Assembly (NCBI GenBank): GCA_030549775.1
Contig: CM060174.1
Location: 4,779,391-4,843,390 of the forward strand
Reading direction: 5' to 3'
Source of the DNA: Tamarix chinensis
Taxonomy: Eukaryota; Streptophyta; Magnoliopsida; Caryophyllales; Tamaricaceae
Length of the DNA stretch: 64,000 nt
Part shown: piece after piece, positions 23,401 to 35,057 of the stretch
Layout of the letters: each line of letters starts with the position of its first letter
Numbering within the stretch: the first letter of the stretch is position 1
Notes under the pieces: generated by a model
What the model saw: the letters and a program-made list of their open reading frames with translations, nothing else
The model's database searches: none
Told to the model about the DNA's origin: nothing
Translations under genes and position numbers: made by a program

Positions 23401-26400
23401 TCCAAACCAACCTTTGATTTTCATTTATTTCTCTTTGTTCACAATTCAAGTCTAGGTTAAAGACTAGGGCTAAGGTTAAAGCTGTAGTTCATTACTTAAC
23501 CATAGTCCTACCATTTATTAAAGAATATTCCAAGTTAATACCTAAGGCCAAGATAAAGGTCTAATTGGAGGTCAACTAGAATCCAACCCTAACTCATATT
23601 ATTTATCCATTTATTTAAGTAGCCAAGGGAAGGTGTCTGTTTATAGATAAGGTCAAGGAGAGGTCAAGATAAGGTTAATTTAAATCTCCATGTTATTTTC
23701 TTTTATTCCTGCTAAGTCAACCAAAATAACATGGTTTTACATTTTAAGGCCATGATAAAAGTCATTAAAAGTCTGTTAGCCACCATTATGATTCATTATG
23801 TAGATACCAGCCATAGGAAAAATTCATTTTTAGCCATCTAATCTTCTAATCATTTTGTGATCAATAGAAAAGCCAAATGCTAGGTTAAGGTCAAACTAGG
23901 ATCAACTATTACTAACTTTAATCCATCATTAAACTCCATTAATCGAGGCAATCTTCTAGGTACGAGCATCTTAGATCACCTTCCATGTATAAGGAAATTC
24001 AAATATCACATTCAGAAAGAAATATACAAGAAATGTAATTCTAGCCGAGACAAGTCGATAGATTCCTAGGATTAGTCGATCAGTCATATTGACCAATCGA
24101 TCGGTTTGGGCGTTGCAAAACCCTCACAGTGGTGGAAATCCAAACGATTGGTCAACCCCACGATCGACACTGATTGACTGTTTTAAGCATCAATTGATCG
24201 GTTTGGTTAAACTAATCAATGGGTCCAAGCAGAGGCTAATACTATTGGGGTCACAAACCAACTAGTGAATTAGTTGGCTCAACCGATAGACTATTTTAAG
24301 AACTGGTCAATTGGTTTAGGCAAACTAGTCGATGGGTTTAACTTGAGATCAAGACCACTGAATTTACTAGCCAACTGGTTGATCAGTCTGCCAAACCAGC
24401 CAATTGGTCTGGAGGACCAGTCGATCTGTCGGGGTGAAAACAACCCCCTACCAAACTCATTTACACGCAATCAAGTTCTATATTGTTTACTCAATCAATC
24501 CGAATATCAATCACAGGTCATTTAAGGTTCTAAACAACAACATTCATGGATGAATATGCGAAAATACCAGAATCAAACTTAGAATCTTAATAGCACATCA
24601 AACTCATGCTTGCATCCGATGAAATAAATAAAGGTGCTAGGACATCATGAGTCATATTCTCTTATGTTAGGCCATCTTATAAAACAACTTATATATTGTT
24701 TTACGCATGCTAATATTGCTGAGATGCTTAGAATACCAAGGTCAGCCATGAAATCTAAATCATACCCATGAGGCTTTTGCACACAAAATCTCAAGTTAGA
24801 CTTTTTATTAAACTTCCATTTATTTAATATTATCATTCTCAAACCATTTCCATCTCTAATATTCATGCTTTCACATAAATACAGAACATACACTACACTT
24901 GCTATACCATTTTTCACAAAAGTAGGGAAGTCAATGGTTTATCTTAAGAGAACTTAGTAAAGCCATCAAAAGCAAATCTTTGAAAATCCAAACCCTTCCA
25001 ACACTTGAATACTTATAAGAAATGAGATTAGAGCTTATTAGTAAAAACCCTTAAAATCTCATGAAAACTAAATAACATTAGAGATTTGGGAGAAAGGATG
25101 GAGAAAAATCAACCCTTCATGAAAATAGAGAGCCCAAGGAAGTAAGAGTTATTCCCTCACTTTTTTTTTTTTCAAATCTAACCCTGGCTCGCTTAAGTTC
25201 AAAACAAGTAGTTAGAGGAAGAATTAGGAGAGGAAAGAAAAATTAGAAATGGAGGCCAATGAAAGAAAATGTTGGGGAAGTAAGTATGAAGAAGAACATA
25301 AAAATTAGGGTTTTTATTATTATTGCTGAAGGATTCTGTTAGAAAAAGAAGGGTAAGGGGGTTTATGAGTCAAGACCCTAAACCTTAGCCTGAATTCAAA
25401 CTTCAAAGTGCACATTTTTAGAGTTCAAAGCTGGGCTTTTGTCATTAAACTGAAATGATAAAAACTAAAATGGTTCACGTGATGTACTTATGAAACTTTG
25501 AACACAAGAAGGGTATAGAACAACAAGGAGAGGGAATCAAAGTCAACAATCTATATAGGTCACAATGACAAATCACCTGTCTAGGAATCTTGCAGAAGAG
25601 AGAGAAAAGGACGAAGGAAAGGACAAGGAAGATGAGGTCATGAAAGTAACTGCTGATAATTTATCTTGCCCAAATTCTTTGTAAATTAGTAAAATAGGTT
25701 AGGCATGCGTAAATACTTTGTAAAAATCATGAACAAACCTCTCAGAATAGAATGACGATGCTACAAAATTTTTGGAAAAATATTTGCAGTGAAAATGGAT
25801 CTCGAATAACATCTGCTTAGTTGATTGGGTCGAATGATGCTCCAAACCAGTTGACTGGTTCGCTTGATTTTAAAACTCTAATTTAAGGAACAAAACAAAT
25901 TAGACGATTGGTACCTCCAAACCTGTCAATCGGTTTCCCTGAAAATACCCATCTTCCGAAGTGCGAACCAATCTCAACCTAAACCATATCGACTTTAAAC
26001 ACACCTCTAAATCATGATTAAATATGCTTACTTAACAATTAAATACATAGAATATAAAAAGTGGGGTATTACAGTGAGCTACCCCAATTATGACAATATT
26101 AAATGGAGTAAGCTTAAAGGAGACATTTGTACCAAAGTTTGTGCTTAGGTGATGACAAGTTAATGGTAGGTTCAAGAGGGTGATGCAAATAGAATGTGTA
26201 ACACAGTCACCCAACATATTGGGATTACGGCTTGAGATCATCATGGAGTAACAAGTGGAAAATTAAGGATTTGGAAGGAAGCATGGAAATAAGAGGTTCA
26301 ATAAGGAAACATATAGTTGGCTAAAACAGAGATATGCTTTTGTAGTTCTGTAGGATAACAAAAATCCCATTCAAACTCATGGGAAAATTTTATTGACTAT

Positions 26401-29400
26401 TAGACCTGCTATGCGTTGTAGGGTAGAATTTTGACTGGTTCAGTTTACACAGTTTAGTAAAATTATGGTGGCAGAGGTGAGGATGTTCCATTGGGTATAC
26501 TAACTCACTAAAAAGATTGCTACAAAGAGATGTGATTAAAAGCAATGTAATGAGGAGTTGGGGGTGGCTGCTATTAAAGGTAAGAGGTGAGAAGTGAGAC
26601 TTTGATCTGTAGTCCATGTTTATTGATGACATTTAAATGAGCCGGTGAGGAGTTATGGTAGAAATCTTTTCAGAGATTGGAAGAAGTAGATATAAAAAGA
26701 ATTGGGTTGAAGTGAAAGGGAAGGATTTGGTCCTATTAAGGCTTATTGTTGACATGTCCATGGATGAAAAGTTGTGGCTCGATTGGATTTGAGTAGCTGA
26801 CCTGAAGTAAGCAACTAGCTTATTTCTTCCTAAACTTAGGAGATTATTCTGCTTATTATACCCGATTTAACCCATTTATATTTATACGGTTATACCTTTT
26901 GTTTACCTAGTCTTGCTTATCCTTTTCTTCATCCCTTGTAATATCATTTATTTTTAGTCAGTTTATTTTACTTACTACTGTAGTATTTTTACTAAAGTTA
27001 AAATTTTCATGAATTCTTTTCTTTCTTTCATGGGTTTATTGAAACATTCATCTAATTGATTTGAGGCTACATACGTCTAGACCTACCTAGATCTTCTCCG
27101 ATGGGAGATTTATACTAGTTATTTGTTGTTTGTAAAACCTACAAGTAACTGATCTTATAATATTTCATTAAGATCAGGGCTTCATAATGTGTATTGTTTG
27201 TGATGCTTCAATATTGTGAGATCGTGATGACTCAACCACAAGGATTGTTTTATTGCTTGGATATGATGGCATCATATATCCTTGTGTTTTGACATAATTT
27301 ACTCATATACCCTCTCTTTATATTTTTAATAGTCAAATACCTCAATTTTGATGAAATTCACCTAAATGATTGCTAAATATTAAGAGCAATGGTATATATG
27401 TGAATTTGGTCAAAACATAGTGGTATTTGATGCAATATTCTATGACTATTTAATTCTCAACTATGTTTGAGTACGCTTGGCACGTTACAATGGTTCTTGT
27501 TGGTTTGGGTGGATTGCAACTGAAGAAGTTAAAGCCAAAAATAATTGGCATTTTGAAATCTGAAAATAAGAATAATTGAATATAAAGTAATGCCAATGGG
27601 GATGAGAGCCGACAATTCTCATACAACTTCTCTTTCTGTTATGGATGAGGTTGAAATATCAAGAGTGGGGCGAATGAACCTGCAGAAGTGAGAGATATGG
27701 GTGATGGAAATGAATGCTAAGTAGTTATTGCAACAAATGTGATGTTCGGCTGTAGTGCTTAGATGTTTTGGTGTTAAATGGCAGTGTTTGGCGGTGGTTT
27801 CTTGGGTTGTGCTGTAAGATTCCCCACTTTTCTTTCCTTTTTCTTCAATATCCCCCCCTTTCCTGGTTGTGGATTGGCTATTAGTAATTTTTGGTTTGGA
27901 GGAGAAAGAATAAAGGGTTGAGAGAATATGACGGAGCTGGGGTAGAGATTTGTTTTATTTATATTGTTGAGTTTTAGTTTTGTATTAATGATGAAGAGAA
28001 TAATTAATGTATGAGAATATATATATTTAATGAATGTTTGAAGATGAAGATGAATGTTATGTTGAAGGTTGAAGAAGAAGATGAATGCAAGGTAGAAGTT
28101 GAATTTTTGTAGATAGATTTGATGGACTAAGTGGTGCATAAAGGCTAAAACTTAAGGGTCTGACTATTAAAATTAAAGGGCATAGGTATATGGGTGAATG
28201 TGGTCAAAACATAGGGGGATATATGGTGCAGTATTCTTTACCTCAAAAAAATAATAAAAAAGATGGGAACCTTAGTAAAATTCTTATGCACACCTTTGAT
28301 GCCATTAACTGTTACTTGTTCTTGTTTAACATGTAATTTGCTTGTCATTCATTCAATCATGTGTCTTGTCTGTGAATGCATTGTACTTGGCCATATTTGA
28401 CGTAACAAATTCTGTTCGCCATATTTGAGGTAACAAATTCAGTTTGCTTTTGAGTTGCATGATAGCATATGACATATAAAGATTGGTGGTGGTAATTAGT
28501 CATGGTATAGTTCGCTGTATGCAATCCGGCATTCAAAAGAGGCTTGAGTAAAACCAGGTTTTGCATATTCACCTGCTGGCCATATAGTAACCTTCTACGT
28601 TTTGTAGAATGGCAAGCATGGGTTCATTTAATGCGATGCATCTTTCTATTTGGGAAGCGTCATGTGTTCACATATTTGATCTCAATTCCTGAGGAGTATA
28701 TATAGTGATCTTGATTTCTGTGTAGTAGTGTTACTTCCTTTGCTAGAGCACCAAGTGTATATTATTTTGTCCTTACCTCTGGCATAAAATATTGAGACCT
28801 GTTTTCCTCTGTGTAGGGTAACATTATCCTCGATGAAAAAACCAACTCAACGTATTGTGTTTACAGTTCTGATGTTGCGACTGGATATGGAGTTGGTGGT
28901 TTTTTGTTTCTTCTCTCCAGTGAATCACTGCTTATGGGTGTGACCGCATGCATGTGCTTTGGGACAGCTATGGCTCCAGGAAATGATCGAGCATGGACTA
29001 TCATATACTTCTTCTCTTCATGGTATGGACTAAGATCCCATTGCTGTATCATCTACTATCAGCTTTCAACTTTTGTAGGCATAGGCATAATCACTAGAAA
29101 AGGATAGATTTTGGGAGCCATCTCTCCCCACTCAAAACTTGTTCTTTGTGGCCATTCTGGCATTTTGTGCGCAAAAATGTGTTGTATCTCTGGTTAAAGG
29201 CATTTATTGCTGGCATATGTGCGCATGCAGGGTATCTTTTCTGGTTGCTGAGGCATGCCTTATAGCAGGTGCTACAAAGAATGCGTATCACACCAAATAT
29301 CGTCATATGATTTATGCCACAAACTTTTCTTGTGAGACATTGCGGAAAGGTGTTTTCATTTCAGGGGCTGTATTTGTGGTTGTGACGATGATTCTCAACA

Positions 29401-29498
29401 TTTATTACTATTTGCACTTTGCCAAGGCCACCAGCTCGACATTAAGTATGAAGGTTAAACGAGCTGCCTCTACAGTGGGAATGACTGGGTATACATAG
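18020..29498 (+). CDS. DUF1218 family four-helix membrane protein (3 exons)
   Basis: Join 18020-18121, 28817-29022, 29231-29498; 191 aa plus stop. DUF1218 is a land-plant family of small membrane proteins; members characterised in Arabidopsis (MWL and DEAL/VCC groups) act in secondary-wall lignification or in bilateral symmetry of leaves and vein patterning. Which branch this one belongs to is not decidable here. The first helix is at residues 9-28 and is followed by the family AERRRS block. A Cys-containing segment (NSTYCVYSSDVATG, 44-57) leads to helix 2 (57-81, ending CMCFG). Helix 3 spans 93-117 with the exon junction at Trp103. The AYHTKYR motif (121-127) follows, and helix 4 is at 143-165. 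Conserved cysteines are 48, 79, 81, 112 and 137. The length is normal for the family and there are no stops or frameshifts. It is oddly spread by a 10.7-kb first intron full of transposons. Confidence 0.9.
20382..20413 (+). repeat. (CT)16 microsatellite
   Basis: An uninterrupted CT run inside intron 1. Plants often carry such tracts near promoters, but here it is 2.4 kb into the intron. Confidence 0.95.
21610..21776 (+). repeat. Cluster of TATCGGCCGATA-like palindromes
   Basis: CCGATAT or ATATCGG occurs about ten times in 165 bp, including TATCGGCCGATATT, ACCGATATTTGCCGATATTT and TTATCGGCGATATATTGG, in both orientations. The density exceeds anything in the flanks. It could form extended hairpins or be a protein-binding array. 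Confidence 0.75.
22781..23283 (+). repeat. Tandem duplication, units of about 240 and 264 bp
   Basis: Unit 1 (22781-23019) and unit 2 (23020-23283) share GCCAAAGTAA, GGACATAAGTCTGGCC, GTGGTGACT, ATATCCTTAGTACATCATC, GGGATCAACGAGGATCCTG and CCAGCCCCATAATAATGCTC. Unit 2 has an extra 25 bp of GGCATCCGAAGGC-type sequence. An inverted relative is in LTR-G at about 38680-38925. Confidence 0.85.
27265..28236. repeat. Foldback MITE-like repeat, three arms
   Basis: Three copies of an 80-bp arm containing CATATATCC...TTTTGAC (or its reverse complement) are present. The left arm is 27265-27345. An inverted arm at 27361-27445 makes a foldback of about 180 bp. Another arm in the same orientation as the second lies at 28161-28236. 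Either a small foldback element sits at 27265-27445 beside a related arm, or the whole 970 bp is one element with terminal inverted repeats. Target duplications are not clear, and no transposase is seen. Confidence 0.6.
28817..29022 (+). CDS. DUF1218 gene, exon 2
   Basis: Acceptor TGTGTAG|GGT and donor TG|GTATGG. Encodes residues 35-102 plus two bases of Trp103: the extracytoplasmic-type NSTYCVYSSDVATG segment, helix 2 and the first half of helix 3. Confidence 0.9.
29231..29498 (+). CDS. DUF1218 gene, exon 3
   Basis: The acceptor is ATGCAG|G, after a 208-bp intron 2. The first base completes Trp103. It encodes residues 104-191: the end of helix 3, AYHTKYR, helix 4 and a basic Ser/Thr-rich tail ending GMTGYT, then TAG at 29496-29498. 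Confidence 0.92.
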
Positions 29499-30500
29499 GA
29501 ATGGGAGACATCTGGGTTCTTATCTGGCGAAGTAGATAAGGTTTTTGTAGTAGCTTCTTGGCTGGTGCTGGAGGTTCCTGCTACTAGCTAGCAGTTAGCA
29601 TGTAGATCTTATACACAAGTAACCTCTATTGTGGCAGCTCTTTAATACTAAATATATATATGTGGTGCATCTAGTGTAAGAGAACAAATATTAGAGCTTG
29701 AATGGGCATTTACTTTTTTGTCCATGTTTCATTGTTTCTGCCCTCTGAAAGTAAAGAATTCACTGGCTTCCTACCAATCAATGGAAGGGTATTCTTGTGA
29801 GTTCGCTCGTGTTTTATTTGAGTGGACGCTCGTAGCATTTGGATGGTGGCAAAACGTACCCAGTTTTCAGAGCCAAGCGTGTCAGAATAGTGTGTATTTG
29901 ATGGCAATCAGAGAAAAATACAGGAAATTGTTGCTATATTCGACAGGGACAGGTCCTCATTGTGGTTCCCACTTTTGATTGGAAACTGAGTAAAACTTGC
30001 TCATTTTGATCCCTGCTCCTTGTGGGTGGTCCATGTTGTTTAGGGCAATTTTCTGCCAGATTTTGGTTTTTTTAGTAGGACCGCACTGCGCTGAATATTT
30101 GACTGAGGTCTTGCATCCTACTATGTACCCGATCCCAACTCCAGCTCTCATGGAGCCATGAAAAGTTGGAAAACTCCAACTCTTCCTACTGTATTTTTTC
30201 GACTGCACATATTTACAATCAATCACCTTTTTGCTCAAACACAAATAATTTTCTATTGCAATTCTTCTAATAAATTTTAAATACCCTAAAATTTGGATTT
30301 AACCTTAGTGTTTGTTTAGTAGGACATAACATAAGCTAGTTTTAAACTTAATGTTGAGTTTGTGCCTCATATATTTGTTTTCATATGATTTAAGTCGAAG
30401 TTCCCAAGCCATATATGGCCTAGGGGTGCCCTCAATTGGCTTATGTTGAGTTTTTCGCTAAAATCATGACAAAATAAGGATTTTGGATAAGAATATAGCC
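29499..30500 (+). other. 3' UTR and downstream spacer
   Basis: Probable 3' untranslated region over the first 200 bases, with AT-rich AATACTAAATATATATA near 29645. A canonical AATAAA occurs only at 30270. Small open frames on both strands in 29700-30250 show no family signature. Confidence 0.45.
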
Positions 30501-30879
30501 AAACCATGTTGGAGAATATGATTGTATTACTCAACACAACTTAGTTGTATTATTTAATATGGTTGTGTTGGCTTCTACTTCAATGATTTGTGTTTTGGCA
30601 TTAGATGACACGACATAACCTGATCGTGTTGGCTAGCAAGGCTGCATTGACCTTGATTTTTTGTTTTTTTTTCTTTTCTTTAACACCATCTCTTTTGTTT
30701 GGGATTTCTTAAGGGATTTTTCTTAGAGGCTATATATACATGTATTTTTTGACCCTTTCATAGTAAAAGAGCCATTGATTGGCTATTATTGGCCACACTA
30801 TATTCATTATTCTTTTGAGAGAAAAATAAATTGAGAGTGAGAGATTTCTATATTCTCCATTTAATTAAGAATTCATGTT

Positions 30880-31090
30880 TTCTTTTCTCCATATAGTAAA
30901 TTTAATTTGTTTGTCATCGCTCATGGATGTAACCCACATCGAGGAGACCATATAATTCTTATGTGTTTTTTATTTGCTTTGATTATTGTTCTTGGGTTGT
31001 TTTGTTTGATCCTACACACTTCTTTATGTGAATAAATCTTGAATTTGCTTTTTATAATGGTTACATACCTATGAAAGTGGTATTAGAGCT
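30880..31090 (+). mobile_element. copia-1: end of 5' LTR and primer-binding site
   Basis: TGGTATTAGAGCT (31078-31090) is the usual copia primer-binding site for initiator tRNA-Met (TGGTATCAGAGC) with one C-to-T change. The preceding T-rich text with GATCCTACACACTTC resembles a copia LTR tail. The left end of the LTR is not certain; TGTTGGAGAATATG near 30508 is a candidate. Confidence 0.55.
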
Positions 31091-31102
31091 TCAAGTTTAA
31101 GA

Positions 31103-33142
31103 TGCCTATCGTTTCCAAATTCGACATTGAGAAATTTGATGGCAAGATCAATTTTAGCATATGAAGAATTTAAAATGGATATGAACAATGTTTTGGAAGG
31201 TAAATTCAAGAATCCTATAACTATGACATATGAATAATAAGACGAATTAGATTCTATTAGAAATCCAATTGTCCTTATCTAAGGAGGTTTTGCATGAGGT
31301 TGTTCATGAAACCACTATATCTAACCTTTGTCTCAAGCTTGAATTACTTTATATATCAAAGAGTCTGGTGAATAAGCTTTGTCTCAAATAATGGTTATTG
31401 ATACATTTAATTCAATTATTATTGATTTGGAGAATTTAGATGTGAAAATTGATGACGAGGATAATGATTTTTTTATTGGTTATCTCTTTACCATATACCT
31501 TTAAATACTTTAAGGAAATTATGTTATATGGGAATAATAATACTTTTTCTTTTAAGGATGATAAATTTAAGCTCCTATTGAAAGAGAAATTTGATTTTGA
31601 GTTTTGTTTTGATGATAAAGCTAAGGAATTGTCAGCTAAAGATAGATCTAATGATCAAGGTGGTAAAAATAGAAAAAAGAATTGATTTAATTTTAAAGAA
31701 CATAATTCCATTGTAACATGTAGATATTGTAAGAAATCTAGGTATGAGATTACTTTAACTTGAAAAATAAGAAAAATAAGGACGAGAAAGGAAAATCAGC
31801 ATAAAATTCTAATAATGATGAGCCCAGTGTTATTGAAACTGACTCTAAAGGTGATGTATTATTAGCTACTTTTGATAACAAAAGGAGCAGGTTTGAATGG
31901 GTTTTATACTCTGGCTGTAACTACCATATGTGTTCCAAAAGGGTTTCGTTCACCACTTATAAAAATATTAGTCGTGGTGTTGTATTGATGGGCAATAATG
32001 TTTAATGCAAGGTTGTGGAGTAGGTAGTATTCTAATTAAGACCCACGATGGATTTATAAGGACATTGACCAATGCTAGGCTTATTTATGATTTGAAGTGT
32101 AATATTATTTCCTTAGGCATTCTTGAGTCACGTGATTGCAGATATTCAACTGAAGGTGGTGTTCTGAAGGTCTCTAAATGTGCTCTTATCTTTATGAAGA
32201 GAAATAAGCATGATATTATTCATATCTTGTAGTGTTCTACAGTTACCAGTTCAATTGCAATATCCACATCTATGTCTAATGAAGACCTCACTTGATTATG
32301 GCACATGCACCTGAGCCATATGGGTGAGAAGGATATGAAATTTTTTTAGCAAGTGGGGTTGTCTTGGTAATGGTAAGTTGAAGTTTTGTGAGCATTTCAT
32401 ATTTTTGAAGAAGAAAAAGGTTGAATTCTTTGCTACAACACATTGTGCTAAGGATATTCTGGATTATATTCATTTTGATTTATGGAGACCATAAAAAGTT
32501 CCTTCTCACGGTGGTAGCCGTCATATGATGACTTTCATTGATAAATTCTTTTGTAAGGTTAGAGTTTATGTTATGTGTGACAAAAATGAAGTATCTCCTA
32601 CTCTCAAGAAGTGTAAAATCCTAACTGAGAACCAAATTAGGTAGAAGGTGAGGAAGTTCAAAAAAAATAATGGGTTAGAGTTTGATAAGACATACTTTAA
32701 TGGGTTATGTGTAGATCATGGTATTTCTAGATACAAGACTCTAGTTAGAAATCCCCAATAAGATGGGGCTGTAGAATGCATTAATAGGACTCTACTCAAT
32801 AAAGATAGTTTTATGATCTCTAATGTTGGATTGTGGAATCGATGTGAGTTTTGGGCTAAAGCAGTTTCTATAGCTTGCTATATAATTAATCGATCTCCAC
32901 ATTCATCCATCAATTTCAATGTTTCTGAAGAATTTTTCTTAGGTAATCTAATTAATTATTCTATTCTTAGAGTTCTTAGATGTCCTGCATATAAAAAATT
33001 TAATCTTGGTAAATTAGCTCCTAGAGTTGTAAGCGAATTTTTCATAGTTACGATTCTGTGTCAAAGGGGTATAGATTTTGGTGTCCTAACTCTAGAAAAA
33101 GTATTTTGAGTGGGGATATTACTTTTGATGAAAATACACTAT
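31103..33142 (+). pseudogene. copia-1 gag-pol remnant (Tork/TNT1-like)
   Basis: Starts MPIVSKFDIEKFDGKINFS, the usual gag start of this group. The gag tail is KELSAKDRSNDQGGKN (to 31685). The protease region reads WVLYSGCNYHMCSK, where the catalytic Asp of DSG is Tyr (31907-31909), followed by ISLGILESRDCRYSTEGGVL. The integrase core runs TFIDKF, NNGLEF (the usual TDNGLEF with Asp lost, near 32668), HGISRYKT, GAVECINRTLL, FWAKAVSIACYIINRSPHSSI and LRCPAY. Many stops and frameshifts. The body ends abruptly where LTR-D begins at 33143; the reverse transcriptase and 3' LTR are not found in the window. Confidence 0.9.
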
Positions 33143-35057
33143 TGTTGACTCCTAAATTTACGACTTTAAAAATTGATTTAGCAGAAGCATTAACATAATA
33201 TATTTGGGTGTTACCACCACATTTACTGTAAAGAGATGTATAACCAATACCTAACCCATGCTAGATGTAAGCCAAAATAATTCAAACACAAGATTAAGTG
33301 TGATAAACACTTAATCCAAGGTTGAGACCAAACCAATAAGAAACTAACAAGAGCAAAAGAGAGAGATTTAAATAAAATGCGTAAAGAGTTTACATCACCT
33401 AATGTCCTAAAAGGCGATAACAAGAATAAAACAAAGCTATAACAAGAAAAAGAGACACCAAATAACCTTACGGTACTTTAAACCAAATCTAAGTTGCCAC
33501 CAAAATTTGCAAGATCATGAATGGTCATTGAATATGTAGGGGACTATAAAACAGAATCCATCAGTACAACACTAAATATGCAAATGTTACATGATGCACA
33601 TTGAAGGTAAACACATGGTAAGCATGCGTAAATGCGACAAGGTGAAACCTATGATAATTAGCTACGATAATCATGCCATAAACGCATACATCACCAACGG
33701 CCACATGTTCATCACGAACATACACTAAACCATATTATAATAGTTTCATTAATCCAATTTATACAAATAGTACCCACAAAAGGGGAAACACCAAACCATG
33801 ATTAAACATTTTTCCAATAACCACCACAATACCACTCATAAACATAAAAAGTAATGCGCTTAGGAAATTTCCAACCAATATACAATTATAATTCCATTTA
33901 TGAAAGGATAGTGCATTGAGGAAACTACCAAACCACCATATCCAAATAAATCAAGGGTAGTGCACTAAGATAACTACCAACCAACATATCAACCAATTCT
34001 AATAAACTAAACGGTAGTGTATAGAAGCTATTACCAGACCAACATACCAAATTCAATCAAAATACCATAATATAAGAGTTATTTTAATCTTAATTACTTT
34101 ATTACACTTGGTCATAGTGGTGCACAAGGAAACACAATATCCTCCACCTTAAAACTAGAGGCACTAAGGTACACCCGGTTATACTAACGCATAAAGATAA
34201 CATAGTACCCTTCACCATAAAACCCAAAAACACTAAGGTACACCCGATCATACTGACATACAAAGGTAACATAATACCCTCCCACCTAGGTCACCTAATC
34301 CTTAAGTATTGATATCCTCTAAGAAGTCCAAAGAACTACTAAGAGTAGATGTAGGGCATTGAGGCAGAATAGTGAAATTCAAACCAAACCGAGATCCAAA
34401 TCTCATTTTTAGGACAACTACTTCTAAGTTCTAACTAGACACCATTTACAAACTTGAGGTCTTATACTTTATGTATGAATGTTTTATTGGGAAATCACAA
34501 AATATCACATAACACAAATACGATAAAAATCATATACGTAACCATTTTTCTTTTATTTCTAATTATTCAAGTCAATCCTAAGGTTGATGATCCAAGCCAA
34601 AGCCAAGAGTTAACACTATGGTTAATTTTAAAATCCACTAAAGGTATCCTATGTCAAACTATCCAACACTTAAGCATAATTAGTCATAAATGACAAAAAA
34701 TGCCCTTAAAGGTTACTCATTAATTTTCCATTTAAAAACCAAACATTGTTAGGATTAAAAAAATTTCATATTATATCTAAATGACATTAGAATAAGAATT
34801 ATGACATGATTTATGGTTTTCGCAATATTATAGAAGTGATAAAATAGTAATACACATTTAAGCCCTTATAACACATTTTATGCATATCTAACATACCACG
34901 TTTCACATGCTCATTATACTCAACATAAAATAACACATACTAGACATACATGCTAGAAAATTATAGACTTTATGTGGAATGAATAAAGTATCCCCAGATC
35001 ATACAAAACATAAATTATTCAAAACTATGCTATGCATGCTCAATTCTCAAAATATCA
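33143..35057 (+). mobile_element. LTR-D, left part
   Basis: Starts TGTTGACTCCTAAATTTAC inside the copia-1 integrase frame. It then matches LTR-B: the GTTACCACCACATTTACTG end block and, at 34160-34340, two GCACTAAGGTACACCCGGTTATAC-like units, as in LTR-B at 10560-10680. The 5 bp before it is ACTAT. It is interrupted at 35058 by the left end of LTR-E, and I could not find its right end. Confidence 0.7.

Larger units (their letters stand above)
21096..26073 (+). mobile_element. LTR-C, 4.98-kb solo-LTR-like element in the intron
   Basis: Starts TGTAATACCCCTATTTTTCAC, ends GTGGGGTATTACA, and has an exact duplication GTGAG (21091-21095 and 26074-26078). It lies in the same orientation as the host gene. 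It belongs to a second subfamily: instead of CCGGTGGACCGG units it has a cluster of CCGATA words (21610-21775), a 240-bp tandem duplication (22781-23283) and many CGATTGGTTTGG-like words (24030-24430, 25810-25940). LTR-G shares the latter two traits. No coding sequence. Confidence 0.88.
18122..28816 (+). other. Intron 1 of the DUF1218 gene, 10.7 kb
   Basis: GT...TGTAG ends in phase 0. It contains LTR-C (21096-26073), a CT microsatellite (20382-20413), and a diverged local duplication of about 140 bp at roughly 19780-19880 and 19920-20025 (words CATCTCATGTT, GAAGGAAAG and GGTCAT in both). A foldback repeat lies at 27265-28236. 18122-20380, 20414-21095, 26074-27264 and 28237-28816 show no gene or element I recognise. 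The presence of intact flanking exons in frame argues that the intron is still spliced. Confidence 0.8.

Noticed and set aside
29710..30244. Short frames on both strands downstream of the DUF1218 gene
   Set aside because: They overlap each other, have no family signature and lie in probable 3' flanking DNA.
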